Of a stretch of 49,052 nt of DNA, positions 17,028-24,832 are shown piece after piece; the first letter of the stretch is position 1, and every line of letters starts with the position of its first letter. This DNA comes from Bordetella parapertussis. Its GTDB lineage: Bacteria > Pseudomonadota > Gammaproteobacteria > Burkholderiales > SG8-41. The stretch lies in assembly GCA_945864585.1 (NCBI GenBank), contig CAMBCF010000024.1, forward strand, positions 1 to 49,052, read 5' to 3'. Both the position numbers and the translations under genes were made by a program. The notes beneath the pieces are model-generated. The model had not been told where the DNA came from. It did not search any database and was given only the letters and a program-made list of their open reading frames with translations.

Positions 17028-17051
17028 GGCATTACCTCAGATTTCTAATGG

Positions 17052-18029
17052 CTATTCGACCTGAGCACCCGACAGCTCCACCACCTTTTGCCATCTCAAG
17101 GTTTCCGCGTTGACGAATTTCATGAACTCGTCGGGCGACATCGGCGCAACCGCAACACCGTTGTCGAAAAAGCGTTGCTTGAGTTCGGGTACCGCGAGCG
17201 CTTTTAGCATCGCCGCGTGGATATACGCCATATGCGCTTTGGAGGTTCCCTTGGGCACGGCGTAGCCCTGCCATACGGTGACTTCGAAATTAGGGATGCC
17301 GGATTCGATGATGGTGGGGAGATTGGGCAATTGTTCGGCGCGTTTGGCGGAGGTGACGGCGAGTCCGCGCAGGCGTCCCGCTTTGACATGGGGCAGGGGG
17401 TTGGGGAGATTGAAGAAAAACGCGTGCAGTTGGCCGCCGAGCACATCGGTGAGTCCCTGTGCCGCGACTTTGTAGGGAATGTGCACCAGGTCGATGCCGG
17501 TCACCGATTTAAACAGCTCCATCGTGAGATGCGGTGAAGCGCCGACACCCGACGATGCGTATTTGTACTTGCCGGGATTGGCCTTGGCGAGCTTGATGAA
17601 TTCACTGACGCTCGCGGCGGGCAGCCCGACATTTACGCACAATATGTTCGGCATGGTGGCGTAGAGCGAGAGCGGGATGAAATCGCGGCGGTGATCATAC
17701 GGCAGCTTCTTGTAGAGGTGCGGGGTGATCGTCTGGTTGATGCCGTAGGTGAAAATCGTGTAGCCGTCAGGCGCGGCTTTCGCCGCCAGCTCGGTACCAA
17801 TGATGCCGCCCGCGCCCGCGCGGTTGTCGACCACCAGCGGTTGTCCCCACGCTTCACTGAAGCGCTGCGCGAAAATGCGGCCTACGATGTCGGTGGATGC
17901 GCCAGCGCCGAACGGCAGGATAAGGCGTCCCGGCTTCGATGGATACTGATCAGCAGCGTGAATTGCGCCTGCGACTAGCAACAGCGCTGCAGCGCCAACG
18001 TGGCGCAGCCGGATTCGATTTTGTGTCAT
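17052..18029 (-). CDS. Bug-family tripartite tricarboxylate transporter receptor
   Basis: A 325-residue periplasmic binding protein. The signal peptide is VGAAALLLVAGAIHA, cut before ADQYPSKP. The ligand-loop motif LPFGAGASTDIVGRIF differs slightly from the usual PPGGxxD form. VVDNRAGAGGIIGTELAAK and YKYASSGVGASPHLTMELF follow, then VHIPYKVAAQGLTDVLGG. Here VAAQ replaces the common GGGP/GAGP loop, which may mean a different ligand. It precedes the VIT-family gene on the minus strand, and its own upstream space is filled by an inverted repeat. No enzyme gene is operonic with it, so the ligand is open. Confidence 0.92.
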   Translation of the reverse strand: MTQNRIRLRHVGAAALLLVAGAIHAADQYPSKPGRLILPFGAGASTDIVGRIFAQRFSEAWGQPLVVDNRAGAGGIIGTELAAKAAPDGYTIFTYGINQTITPHLYKKLPYDHRRDFIPLSLYATMPNILCVNVGLPAASVSEFIKLAKANPGKYKYASSGVGASPHLTMELFKSVTGIDLVHIPYKVAAQGLTDVLGGQLHAFFFNLPNPLPHVKAGRLRGLAVTSAKRAEQLPNLPTIIESGIPNFEVTVWQGYAVPKGTSKAHMAYIHAAMLKALAVPELKQRFFDNGVAVAPMSPDEFMKFVNAETLRWQKVVELSGAQVE

Positions 18030-18075
18030 TGAATATCTAATTAAAATTGTTTAAAAACAGATACTTAAAAACATA

Positions 18076-18180
18076 TTTAGCCACAGATTAACACAGATGA
18101 AACCAGATAAAACCCGATCCCAGCGAGCACAGGCCGGTTACTCATAATCTGTGTTCATCTGTGTTCATCTGTGGCTAAAA
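18076..18180. repeat. Inverted repeat, CACAGAT family
   Basis: The left arm, beginning TTTAGCCACAGATTAACACA, is matched by the right arm ending ATCTGTGTTCATCTGTGGCT plus AAA (18154-18180). The right arm contains an extra tandem GTGTTCATCT unit. The repeat sits between the Bug gene start and the end of the flavin reductase gene, so Bug promoter signals must lie in the roughly 45 bases between them. It looks like a dispersed intergenic element rather than a gene-specific site. Confidence 0.75.
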
Positions 18181-18193
18181 AAGCCTTTGAACT

Positions 18194-18874
18194 TCAGCGC
18201 TTAACCGCCTTCGGCATCGCTTCACGCCCCTGAGTGCTCTTCACGTCTTTCCAGAATGGCCGCGCCACATTCACCAATTCGCCAAGTTGCGCGTAACCCG
18301 ACCCCGATAAACGGCACACCGGATCGAGCAGGCGCGGATCGATGCGTCCGTCTTTCCACACCGCGGGGGTAACGTGCGTATGCACGATGCGTCCGAGCAC
18401 GATGTTGGTGTTGTGATCGGTGATTATCTGTTTCATTTCACATTCGATGTGCGCCCTGGCTTCGAGCACGCGAAACGGTTTTACTTTTACCGATGGCGCG
18501 GCGGTGAGGCCTGCCCAGCCGAATTCGCTTTCATCGTGCGGGAAATCGGTGGAGGTGAAATTCATTTCTTCGAGCACGTGCATGGTGACGATGTTGGCGA
18601 CAAATTGCGGCACTTCGCGCAGATTGCGCAGGCTGTCCTTGATGCCGGTGGACGCGAACGCGACGTAAGGCGGATCGTTGCCCATCATGTTGAAATACGA
18701 ATACGGTGCGACGTTGCTCACGCCCTTGGCGGAAATCGTGGATATCCAGCCGATGGGGCGCGGAATCACCAGCGCGGTCATCAGATGATAAAACTCCTGC
18801 GCCTGCCATTCGCCGGGGCTGACTTCAAGATCACGGTCAAGCGTCTGCGGCGGGGCACTGTGGGATGCGGTCAT
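18194..18874 (-). CDS. Flavin reductase family protein (FMN-binding split barrel)
   Basis: A 226-residue protein of the flavin reductase-like/FMN-binding split-barrel family. IPRPIGWISTISAKGVSNVAPYSYFN (about residues 40-65) is the FMN-binding signature, and PYVAFAS and EFGWAGLTAAPSV follow as expected. Such proteins reduce FMN with NAD(P)H for a partner oxygenase, or simply bind flavin. AAAGG lies before the ATG at 18874, which I prefer to an upstream start at 18889. No oxygenase is adjacent; the nearest luciferase-like partner, 17 kb away, has its own reductase. The gene is divergent from the secreted hydrolase. Confidence 0.85.
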   Translation of the reverse strand: MTASHSAPPQTLDRDLEVSPGEWQAQEFYHLMTALVIPRPIGWISTISAKGVSNVAPYSYFNMMGNDPPYVAFASTGIKDSLRNLREVPQFVANIVTMHVLEEMNFTSTDFPHDESEFGWAGLTAAPSVKVKPFRVLEARAHIECEMKQIITDHNTNIVLGRIVHTHVTPAVWKDGRIDPRLLDPVCRLSGSGYAQLGELVNVARPFWKDVKSTQGREAMPKAVKR

Positions 18875-19052
18875 TGTGATACCTTTCAATGGTTCAGCGA
18901 AAATAGTAGCACGAAGTCAAAGGGCGCCTGCATGATACGCATCAGCATCTGCGGGCCGGGTTCGCATTGGTGGCGGCAAACACCCGGCAGCGCAGCAGCA
19001 ACATTGAACGGGTGTTCAGAAAAACATTCATTCGTGACCAAAATTCACGCGA

Positions 19053-19081
19053 TTGACTGTTCGCTGGGCGGGGGATAGATT
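19053..19081 (+). promoter_or_regulatory. Sigma-70 promoter, module shared with 48226-48254
   Basis: TTGACT (19053-19058), a 17-base spacer and TAGATT (19076-19081) form a near-consensus promoter. Transcription would start near 19088, leaving about 20 bases of leader with GGGAGGGG before the ATG at 19108. Bases 19041-19101 match the region around 48214-48274 at about 48 of 61 positions by eye, including a perfectly shared 18-base block ending in TTGAC. Confidence 0.75.
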
Positions 19082-19107
19082 ACCCGTTGGTGAAAACGGG
19101 AGGGGAA

Positions 19108-20217
19108 ATGAATACCTATGTTGTTCGCTGGGCGTGTGCGTTAACGCTGACATGGATAGGCGCTGCCGCCGCGCAGGAACTCAACAATGTCGAAGCGAAG
19201 ACCTTCGTGTCGCGCAACTTCAAGTTGACGTCAGGGCAAGCGTTGCCCGAACTGAAGATCGCGTATGAGACGTACGGCACGCTCGCGACCGGCGGCCGCA
19301 ACGCAGTGTTGATCACGCACGGCTACACCAGCAGCAATCATGCCGCAGGCCGCTACAAGCCGGATGATGCGGCGCCAGGCTCGTGGGACGGCTTGATCGG
19401 CCCCGGCAAAGCGATTGATACCAACCGCTATTTTGTGGTGTCGTCAAATAATCTCGGCTCGTCATACGGATCGAGCGGGCCGTCGCACATCAATCCCGCC
19501 ACCGGCAAGCCCTACGGACCGGAGTTTCCGCACTACACCATAGTCGACACCATCGCGGCGCAGAAACTATTGCTCGAAAGTCTCGGCGTAAAACATCTGG
19601 TCGCGGTGGCGGGTTCCTCGTACGGCGGCAGGCTGGCATTTCTATGGGGCGTGACCTATCCCGATTTTATGAACGGCATCGTGCCGGTGGTGATCACGCC
19701 TAATTCTCCGTACAATCCGAAAGGACTTGAAGAATTGCAGGCGCGGCTCGCCACCGATCCCAACTGGAACGGCGGCTGGTACTACGACAAGGGCGGCATT
19801 GGCAAAGTGCTGACTGAAATCCGCGTGCAAACGCTGAAGAATTACGGCATAGACGCTGCATTGCAAGGCAAATTTCCCGATCCCGTCGCGCGTGAAGCTG
19901 AAATTCTGCGCCGCGCCGAACCGTGGGCGAAACGTTTTGACGGACACTCGCTGATCGTGCTGCGCCGCGCAGCCATGGGCATCGACATCGAAAAAGATTT
20001 TCCGCGGATGAAAGCAAAAGTGCTTTACGTGCTGAGCACCACCGACAAACTCTTCCCGCCGTCGATCGCGCCCCGCGTGATGGAACTGCTGAAAGCCGCC
20101 AGCGTCGACGCCGAGTTTTATGAACTCAAAAGCGAACTCGGCCACTCCGCCAGCGGACCCGACTGGGCCAAGTGGGCACCGAAGCTGAAAGAGTTTATGG
20201 AGAAAATTTCGAAGTAG
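19108..20217 (+). CDS. Secreted alpha/beta hydrolase, homoserine acetyltransferase-like
   Basis: A 369-residue alpha/beta-hydrolase of the MetX-like branch, with a signal peptide (WACALTLTWIGAAAA, cut before QELNN) that metabolic MetX enzymes lack. Hence it is probably a periplasmic esterase or hydrolase. The nucleophile elbow is AGSSYGGR with Ser171. A likely acid is in STTDKLFPPS and the histidine in ELGHSASGPD. NNLGSSYGSSGPSHINPATG near 115 is a MetX-family feature. I chose the ATG at 19108 because GGGAGGGG precedes it and the signal peptide then starts normally. It is driven by the strong promoter just upstream. A terminator for the opposing aldolase gene follows. Confidence 0.88.
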   Translation: MNTYVVRWACALTLTWIGAAAAQELNNVEAKTFVSRNFKLTSGQALPELKIAYETYGTLATGGRNAVLITHGYTSSNHAAGRYKPDDAAPGSWDGLIGPGKAIDTNRYFVVSSNNLGSSYGSSGPSHINPATGKPYGPEFPHYTIVDTIAAQKLLLESLGVKHLVAVAGSSYGGRLAFLWGVTYPDFMNGIVPVVITPNSPYNPKGLEELQARLATDPNWNGGWYYDKGGIGKVLTEIRVQTLKNYGIDAALQGKFPDPVAREAEILRRAEPWAKRFDGHSLIVLRRAAMGIDIEKDFPRMKAKVLYVLSTTDKLFPPSIAPRVMELLKAASVDAEFYELKSELGHSASGPDWAKWAPKLKEFMEKISK

Positions 20218-20281
20218 GCTGGCCTGAAAGCGCGCAATTTCGTTCGCGTGTCAACACTTGCGGTGATACGTCTGCGCCCAT

Positions 20282-20313
20282 AAAAAAGCGGCTGCCGCTA
20301 ACAGAGCAGCCGC
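20282..20313 (-). terminator. Rho-independent terminator for the class II aldolase gene
   Basis: On the minus strand the sequence is stem GCGGCTGC, a 10-base loop, GCAGCCGC, then six T residues. It lies 31 bases beyond the aldolase stop codon. On the plus strand no T-run follows, so it terminates only minus transcripts. Confidence 0.8.
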
Positions 20314-20343
20314 CACAAGGTTTAAAAAGATGCTGACGCGCGT

Positions 20344-21132
20344 TTAATCCAAATAGCTCGGGTCGATCTGCGCCATCCAGCGGCGTACCGCTGCCCACAA
20401 CATCGCCGGACCGTCGGAGGTGTCGATGTTCGACTTTTGCACGATTTGCGTGGTTTGCGTCGCGGTTTTGCGAATCACGTCCATCGGCGGAAAAATTAGT
20501 TTCGCGCCGCCTGATTGCGCCAGCACCTGAATTTCGCAGGCGCTTTCGAGACGCCGCATCAGATGAAATGCATGCCCCATGGTCGGGCCGCAGGTGAGTA
20601 AGCCGTGGTTGCGCAGGATCGCTACATTCTTGTTGCCGAGCGCAGCGGCGATGTGATCGCTTTCCTCGGTATCGTTGGTCACGCCTTCCACATCGTAGTA
20701 GGCGATCTTGTCATGCAGATGCATCGCGCCGAGGTTGATCGGCAGCAGGCCCTGTTCCTGGCACGCCACGGCCACGCCGGCCTTCGAGTGCGTGTGAATC
20801 ACGCTATGCGCATCTTCGCGCGCCATGTGAATCGAGCGATGCACCACAAAGCCCGCCATCAGCATCGGATACTGCGACGGTGTGAGCTTGTTGCCATCGA
20901 GATCGACTTTCAGCAGGTTCGACGCAGTGATCTCGTGATACATCAAGCCGAACGGGTTAATCAAAAAGTGCGACTTGGTGCCAGGCACACGCGACGAAAT
21001 ATGGTTGTAAATAATGCTGTGATGCCAGCCCATCTGTGCCACCGCGCGGTAGGCGCAGGCAAGATCTACGCGGGCTTCCCATTCTTCGGGCGAACACGCG
21101 ATTTTGGGTGCGGCGGTGAGTGGTGCGTTCAT
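20344..21132 (-). CDS. Class II aldolase/adducin family protein
   Basis: A 262-residue metal-dependent aldolase-fold protein, related to fuculose-phosphate aldolase and ribulose-phosphate 4-epimerase. Zinc ligands are visible in VIHTHSKAGVAV (HxH near residue 110) and in LRNHGLLTCG (near 180). Substrate-loop elements are NHISSRVPG and LINPFGLMYHEITASNLLKV. AAGGA precedes the ATG at 21132, which I prefer to the longer start at 21159. It has its own terminator and stands alone on the minus strand. The substrate could be a sugar acid or a hydroxy-keto acid; several stand-alone members of this branch have no known reaction. Confidence 0.9.
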   Translation of the reverse strand: MNAPLTAAPKIACSPEEWEARVDLACAYRAVAQMGWHHSIIYNHISSRVPGTKSHFLINPFGLMYHEITASNLLKVDLDGNKLTPSQYPMLMAGFVVHRSIHMAREDAHSVIHTHSKAGVAVACQEQGLLPINLGAMHLHDKIAYYDVEGVTNDTEESDHIAAALGNKNVAILRNHGLLTCGPTMGHAFHLMRRLESACEIQVLAQSGGAKLIFPPMDVIRKTATQTTQIVQKSNIDTSDGPAMLWAAVRRWMAQIDPSYLD

Positions 21133-21351
21133 GCGGGTATCCTTATGGGTTGGAAGCACTGATGCCAGTAGCCGGGCCGGTGGATTGATGCACGGTCGAA
21201 TTTCATTTTACGCCCAAGTCCACGGCGCACGAAATAGCGTAGGGTAAAAATCCTGGACCGCGCCCAGATACTGGAATCCGCGCCGGCGGCGCGGCAGCCG
21301 CTGCGCAGGAAAAAACTGGCATGCTGGGCGCTGCTCGGTTATCGTTTGCGT

Positions 21352-21693
21352 ATGAAAATCACCATGTTGCCTACCCCGAGCTTCCATCATCTGCATCTGA
21401 ATTCGGTCAATCCCGACGCCGCCATCGACTTTTACGTGCAGCAGTTCGCGAGTACTTCAAAGACTTCCTGGGGCGGCCTGCCGGCGCTGCAGTCGCCGAA
21501 AGACGTTCTGTTGCTGTTCAACAAGGTCGATACCGCGCCGGCGATAGCGCCGCAGAGTGCGATCTGGCATTTCGGCTGGTATGTCACCGATGTGCGCAAG
21601 AATCTCGAAGGGCCGTACCCGCTCGGTGACACGCGCGCGGTGATGATCGAAGGCCCGAGCCGCGAAGCGCTGGAGCTGGTCGAGGTTAAATAG
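21352..21693 (+). CDS. VOC/glyoxalase-superfamily protein
   Basis: A 113-residue protein with vicinal-oxygen-chelate features: an opening strand FHHLHLNSVNPDAAIDFYVQ with a possible metal histidine, a central IWHFGWYVTDV and a final ALELVEVK. The family includes glyoxalases, dioxygenases and epimerases; which one applies is not evident. It is at the short end for a two-repeat VOC unit. No strong ribosome site precedes the ATG at 21352; an internal ATG at 21364 is possible. The stop codon directly abuts the TTG of the following MFS gene, so the two are probably co-translated. Confidence 0.75.
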   Translation: MKITMLPTPSFHHLHLNSVNPDAAIDFYVQQFASTSKTSWGGLPALQSPKDVLLLFNKVDTAPAIAPQSAIWHFGWYVTDVRKNLEGPYPLGDTRAVMIEGPSREALELVEVK

Positions 21694-22857
21694 TTGACGA
21701 TCTATCTGGTCATACTGATTTCCGTATTGAGCCAGATCGGTTTCGGCGGCAGCCGCGTTGCGGTTACGCTGTATGCGCTGGAACTCGGCGCTAACCAGCT
21801 CACGGTGGGTGTGATGGTCGCGCTCTTCTCGCTGTCCCCGATGTTTCTTTCCATCGCGTTGGGTAGACTGTCGGACCGGGTGTCGCCGCACCTGCCGATG
21901 ATTTGGGGATCGGTGATGATGGTGGCGGCGCTGCTGTTGCCGCTGGCTGCACCGGGACTTGCGACCTTGTGCGTTTTGGCGTTTCTGAATGGCCTCGGCC
22001 ATCTGGTGTTCAGCATTCCGCTGGAGGCTGCAGTCGGCGGCGTCGGTGGACCACAACACCGGGCGCGCAATTACGCGCTGATCACCATGGGGTGGTCGGC
22101 AGCCAACTTTCTGGGGCCATTGATTACGGGACTGTTGATCGACACCATAGGCAATCAGCGCGTGTTTTGGGTGCTCGCGCTGTTTGTGGCACTGCCGATC
22201 CCGCTGCTGTGGTGGCGGCCACGGCTGCTGCCGCATACGCCCAAGCCTGCCGCGGGAGAAGCCCGCACGCCCAAGAGTGTGTTTGATCTGTGGCGCATAC
22301 CTGCCTTGCGCGCCACCTTTATCGCTGGCGGCATCATCGGTTCGGCGCAGGATTTGTTTCAGTTTTATATGCCGGTGTATGGCCACGCGGTGGGGCTGTC
22401 GGCATCCGCGATCGGCATGGTACTCGGCATGGTGGCGCTGGCGGCCTTCGTGATTCGCGCGGCGATTCCTTTCCTGGTGAAAAAATTGAGCGAGGCCACC
22501 ATACTGACTTCAGCGATTTTCGTGGCGGCACTGGCTTATCTGCTGCTGCCGTTTTTTGTGAACGCTTACGCGCTGGCGGTGATTGCCTTTTTGCTCGGCC
22601 TGGGCGTAGGCTGCGCGCAGCCGATGATTATGTCGTTACTGTATGTCATGGCGCCGGCGGGCCGCATTGCAGAGGCGATAGGCCTCTACAAAACCTTGAG
22701 AAGCGTCACGCACGTGGTGATCCCGGTATTCTTTGGTACTGTGGGCACGGCATTCGGATTTAAAACCGTGTTCCTGTCAAATTCGGGCATACTGGCTTTC
22801 GGCGGTTATCTGCAAAGGCGCACGCGAGTGCCGGCGAGTGCCGGACAGATCAAGTAA
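21694..22857 (+). CDS. MFS transporter
   Basis: A 387-residue major facilitator superfamily protein with about twelve hydrophobic segments. The loop-2 motif reads IALGRLSDRVSPHLPMIWGS, the GxxSD-R form of the family's conserved A motif. A hydrophilic central loop (RPRLLPHTPKPAAGEARTPK) separates the halves. The start is a TTG immediately after the stop of the VOC gene, with GAGG about nine bases before it, which suggests coupling. It would import or export a small organic compound processed by the VOC enzyme or the downstream hydrolase. Substrate unknown. Confidence 0.88.
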   Translation: MTIYLVILISVLSQIGFGGSRVAVTLYALELGANQLTVGVMVALFSLSPMFLSIALGRLSDRVSPHLPMIWGSVMMVAALLLPLAAPGLATLCVLAFLNGLGHLVFSIPLEAAVGGVGGPQHRARNYALITMGWSAANFLGPLITGLLIDTIGNQRVFWVLALFVALPIPLLWWRPRLLPHTPKPAAGEARTPKSVFDLWRIPALRATFIAGGIIGSAQDLFQFYMPVYGHAVGLSASAIGMVLGMVALAAFVIRAAIPFLVKKLSEATILTSAIFVAALAYLLLPFFVNAYALAVIAFLLGLGVGCAQPMIMSLLYVMAPAGRIAEAIGLYKTLRSVTHVVIPVFFGTVGTAFGFKTVFLSNSGILAFGGYLQRRTRVPASAGQIK

Positions 22858-22935
22858 ATCGCGGATCAACGACTTGAACGTCAGGCCGGAAGTTGAATCA
22901 TTGGACGGGGGCAAGATGACAAAAGGAGCTTTTGA

Positions 22936-23646
22936 ATGACACAACTCGTTTTTATACATGGCCCCGGCGCGGGCGCCTGCGCCGACGCCTATTACTATCA
23001 ACTCAGGCATTTTCCGAACAGCGTCGCGCCCACTTTGCCCGGGCACCTCGAAGGCGAGCGCTGTGTGGATGTGGCGCGCTACACCGAATGGGTGCGCGGC
23101 TGGCTGTGGGCGCAGGGCAAGCACAAAGACCTGGTGCTGGTGGGTTATACGCTGGGCGCATCCATCGCGCTGCAATATGGGCTGGATTATCCGGATGAAG
23201 TGCGTGGCCTGGTGGTGATGACTGTCTCAGCACGGCCCAAGGTGCGCGCGCCGGACACCTACGAGATGCGGCTGCGGGCCGCGAAAGACCCTAAAGCCTA
23301 CGAGGAATGGCTGGCGTTTCAGCTGCGCGCGATGCAGTTCGTGGAACCCGAATTGCGCGAGCGCTTGATGGCGCGGCATAAACAGGTGGGCCCGATGTCG
23401 CAATACCATGATCTGATGACCATAGACGCCTTCGATGTGCGCGATCGCATCGCAGCGCTCAAACCGAAGTTGCTGCTGCTGCGCGGCCTTGCCGATCACG
23501 GCAATCCGCCGGAGTACGAAAAAGAGATCCACGAAGCGGTGCCCGGTTCGCAGTACATCAAACTTCCCGGCGCCGGGCATTTTCCGCCGACCGAGTTTCC
23601 GGACAAAGTCAATCCGCTGATCGAGGCGTTTGTCGCCGCCTTGTGA
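22936..23646 (+). CDS. Alpha/beta-hydrolase-fold protein with Thr at the nucleophile
   Basis: A 236-residue cytoplasmic alpha/beta-hydrolase-fold protein, with a strong AAAGGAG before the ATG. The oxyanion start is FIHGPGAGACAD (residues 6-17). The nucleophile elbow, normally GxSxG, here reads GYTLG, with Thr72 (codon ACG at 23149-23151) in place of serine. The terminal histidine is present in PGAGHFPPTEFP. A possible acid is the aspartate in RGLADHGNPPE. A single base change from TCG would give ACG. The enzyme may be inactive, or threonine may act as nucleophile in an unusual variant. It sits in a plus-strand run after the MFS gene. Confidence 0.85.
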   Translation: MTQLVFIHGPGAGACADAYYYQLRHFPNSVAPTLPGHLEGERCVDVARYTEWVRGWLWAQGKHKDLVLVGYTLGASIALQYGLDYPDEVRGLVVMTVSARPKVRAPDTYEMRLRAAKDPKAYEEWLAFQLRAMQFVEPELRERLMARHKQVGPMSQYHDLMTIDAFDVRDRIAALKPKLLLLRGLADHGNPPEYEKEIHEAVPGSQYIKLPGAGHFPPTEFPDKVNPLIEAFVAAL

Positions 23647-23701
23647 CCCAGCGAACGCAGAGCGAGGAAATCTGCATTTCACCAAACTGTGGCTCGATTA
23701 T

Positions 23702-24775
23702 ATGAAGGGGTCAGAGACGATATATATACGTAAGTTTATGATATTATTGAATTATTTTCCACTTATAAAATTTTTAGAAATTAAATCTACTCTGACCCCA
23801 TTGTATTTTCGCGCGACCGTCCGGCTCGCTGTGCTGCTTTGGGCTTGCGCCACAGCGCAGGCACAGCCCGCATGGCGCCCGGAGCGGCAAGTGGAACTGG
23901 TTGTCGGCTCTGGACCCGGCGGCGGCAATGATCGTACTGCGCGCAGCCTGCAAAAAATATTCACGGAAAACAAATGGTTAAGTAATGTCTCGGTGATCAA
24001 CAAGGTGGGCGGCGGCGGCGCGCTGGCCTACACCTATGTCAACCAGCACGTGAATGACGCGCACTACCTGGTGATCGTGCGCCAGGGATTGTTATCCAAT
24101 CATATTCTTGGGCGCAGCCCGATCAGTCCCGCCGACATGACGCCGCTGGCAATGCTCACCAGCGAAGCGAGCTCGCTTGCCGTGCGCGCCGGCAATGCTG
24201 TGTTGAAATCCGTTCCCGATATTCTGGAGCGCTTGCGGCAGGATCCGCACGCGCTCACCATATCTCTCGGCAGCACGCGTGCGGGCGCGCCGCATCTCGC
24301 GCTCGCCCTGCTGGTCAAGGCGGGCGGCATCGACCCGCGGCGGCTCAAGCTCGTCACCTTCAGCGGCGGCGCGGAATCGGTCACACAATTACTCGGCGGC
24401 CACATCGACATTGCTGCCGTGTCGATCGACAACACGGCGCCGCATCATAAGAGCGGCGCGATGCGCATACTCGGCATTTCCACCGCCCAGCGCCTCGCCG
24501 CGCTGCCCGATGTGCCCACTTACAAGGAGCAGGGCTACGATATCGTGATGGGCGGCTTTACCATCGTGATGGGCCCGCGCGGACTCACCCCAGCGCAGAT
24601 CCAGTACTGGGAAAATTTGCTGGAACGCGCATCCAACACCGCGGAATGGAAGCGCATGATGGCAGCGGAACTGCAGGACCTGGATTTCAGAAGATCGGCG
24701 GCCACACGCGAGTATTTGCGCCAGCAATATGAGTTGACACGCACGTTGATGGCCGACATCGGCATGACAAAATAA
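23702..24775 (+). CDS. Bug/TctC-family receptor with a repeat-derived N-terminus
   Basis: A periplasmic tricarboxylate-type receptor. The mature part is normal (ELVVGSGPGGGNDRTARSL, INKVGGGGALAYTY, SLGSTRAGAPHLALALLVK, GGAESVTQLLGGHID). It is a more divergent, TctC-like member than the other Bug proteins here. The start is uncertain. A TTG at 23801 gives 324 residues, the usual Bug length, with signal sequence VRLAVLLWACATAQA. The frame is open further upstream through the 93-base AT-rich element to ATGs at 23738 and 23702. The element therefore replaced or displaced the native start and promoter region. It is first in the run Bug - ThDP enzyme - Bug - amidohydrolase. Confidence 0.8.
   Translation: MKGSETIYIRKFMILLNYFPLIKFLEIKSTLTPLYFRATVRLAVLLWACATAQAQPAWRPERQVELVVGSGPGGGNDRTARSLQKIFTENKWLSNVSVINKVGGGGALAYTYVNQHVNDAHYLVIVRQGLLSNHILGRSPISPADMTPLAMLTSEASSLAVRAGNAVLKSVPDILERLRQDPHALTISLGSTRAGAPHLALALLVKAGGIDPRRLKLVTFSGGAESVTQLLGGHIDIAAVSIDNTAPHHKSGAMRILGISTAQRLAALPDVPTYKEQGYDIVMGGFTIVMGPRGLTPAQIQYWENLLERASNTAEWKRMMAAELQDLDFRRSAATREYLRQQYELTRTLMADIGMTK
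23707..23799. repeat. 93-base AT-rich element with terminal inverted repeats
   Basis: The element begins GGGGTCAGAG (23707-23716) and ends CTCTGACCCC (23790-23799), a perfect 10-base terminal inverted repeat. The interior is far more AT-rich than anything around it. The form recalls small non-autonomous (REP/MITE-like) elements with GGGGTCAGA ends. It lies at the 5' end of the following Bug gene and remains open in its reading frame. Confidence 0.75.
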
Positions 24776-24780
24776 GTTTG

Positions 24781-24804
24781 CGCCCTGCTTATGATGGCAG
24801 GGCG
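24781..24804 (+). other. Intercistronic hairpin between Bug and ThDP genes
   Basis: CGCCCTGC, an 8-base loop and GCAGGGCG make a perfect 8-base-pair stem five bases after the Bug stop codon. No T-run follows, so it is probably an mRNA-stabilising or differential-expression hairpin rather than a full terminator. Confidence 0.6.
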
Positions 24805-24832
24805 ACAAGGCTTGAACGCCAAGGAAAACACT

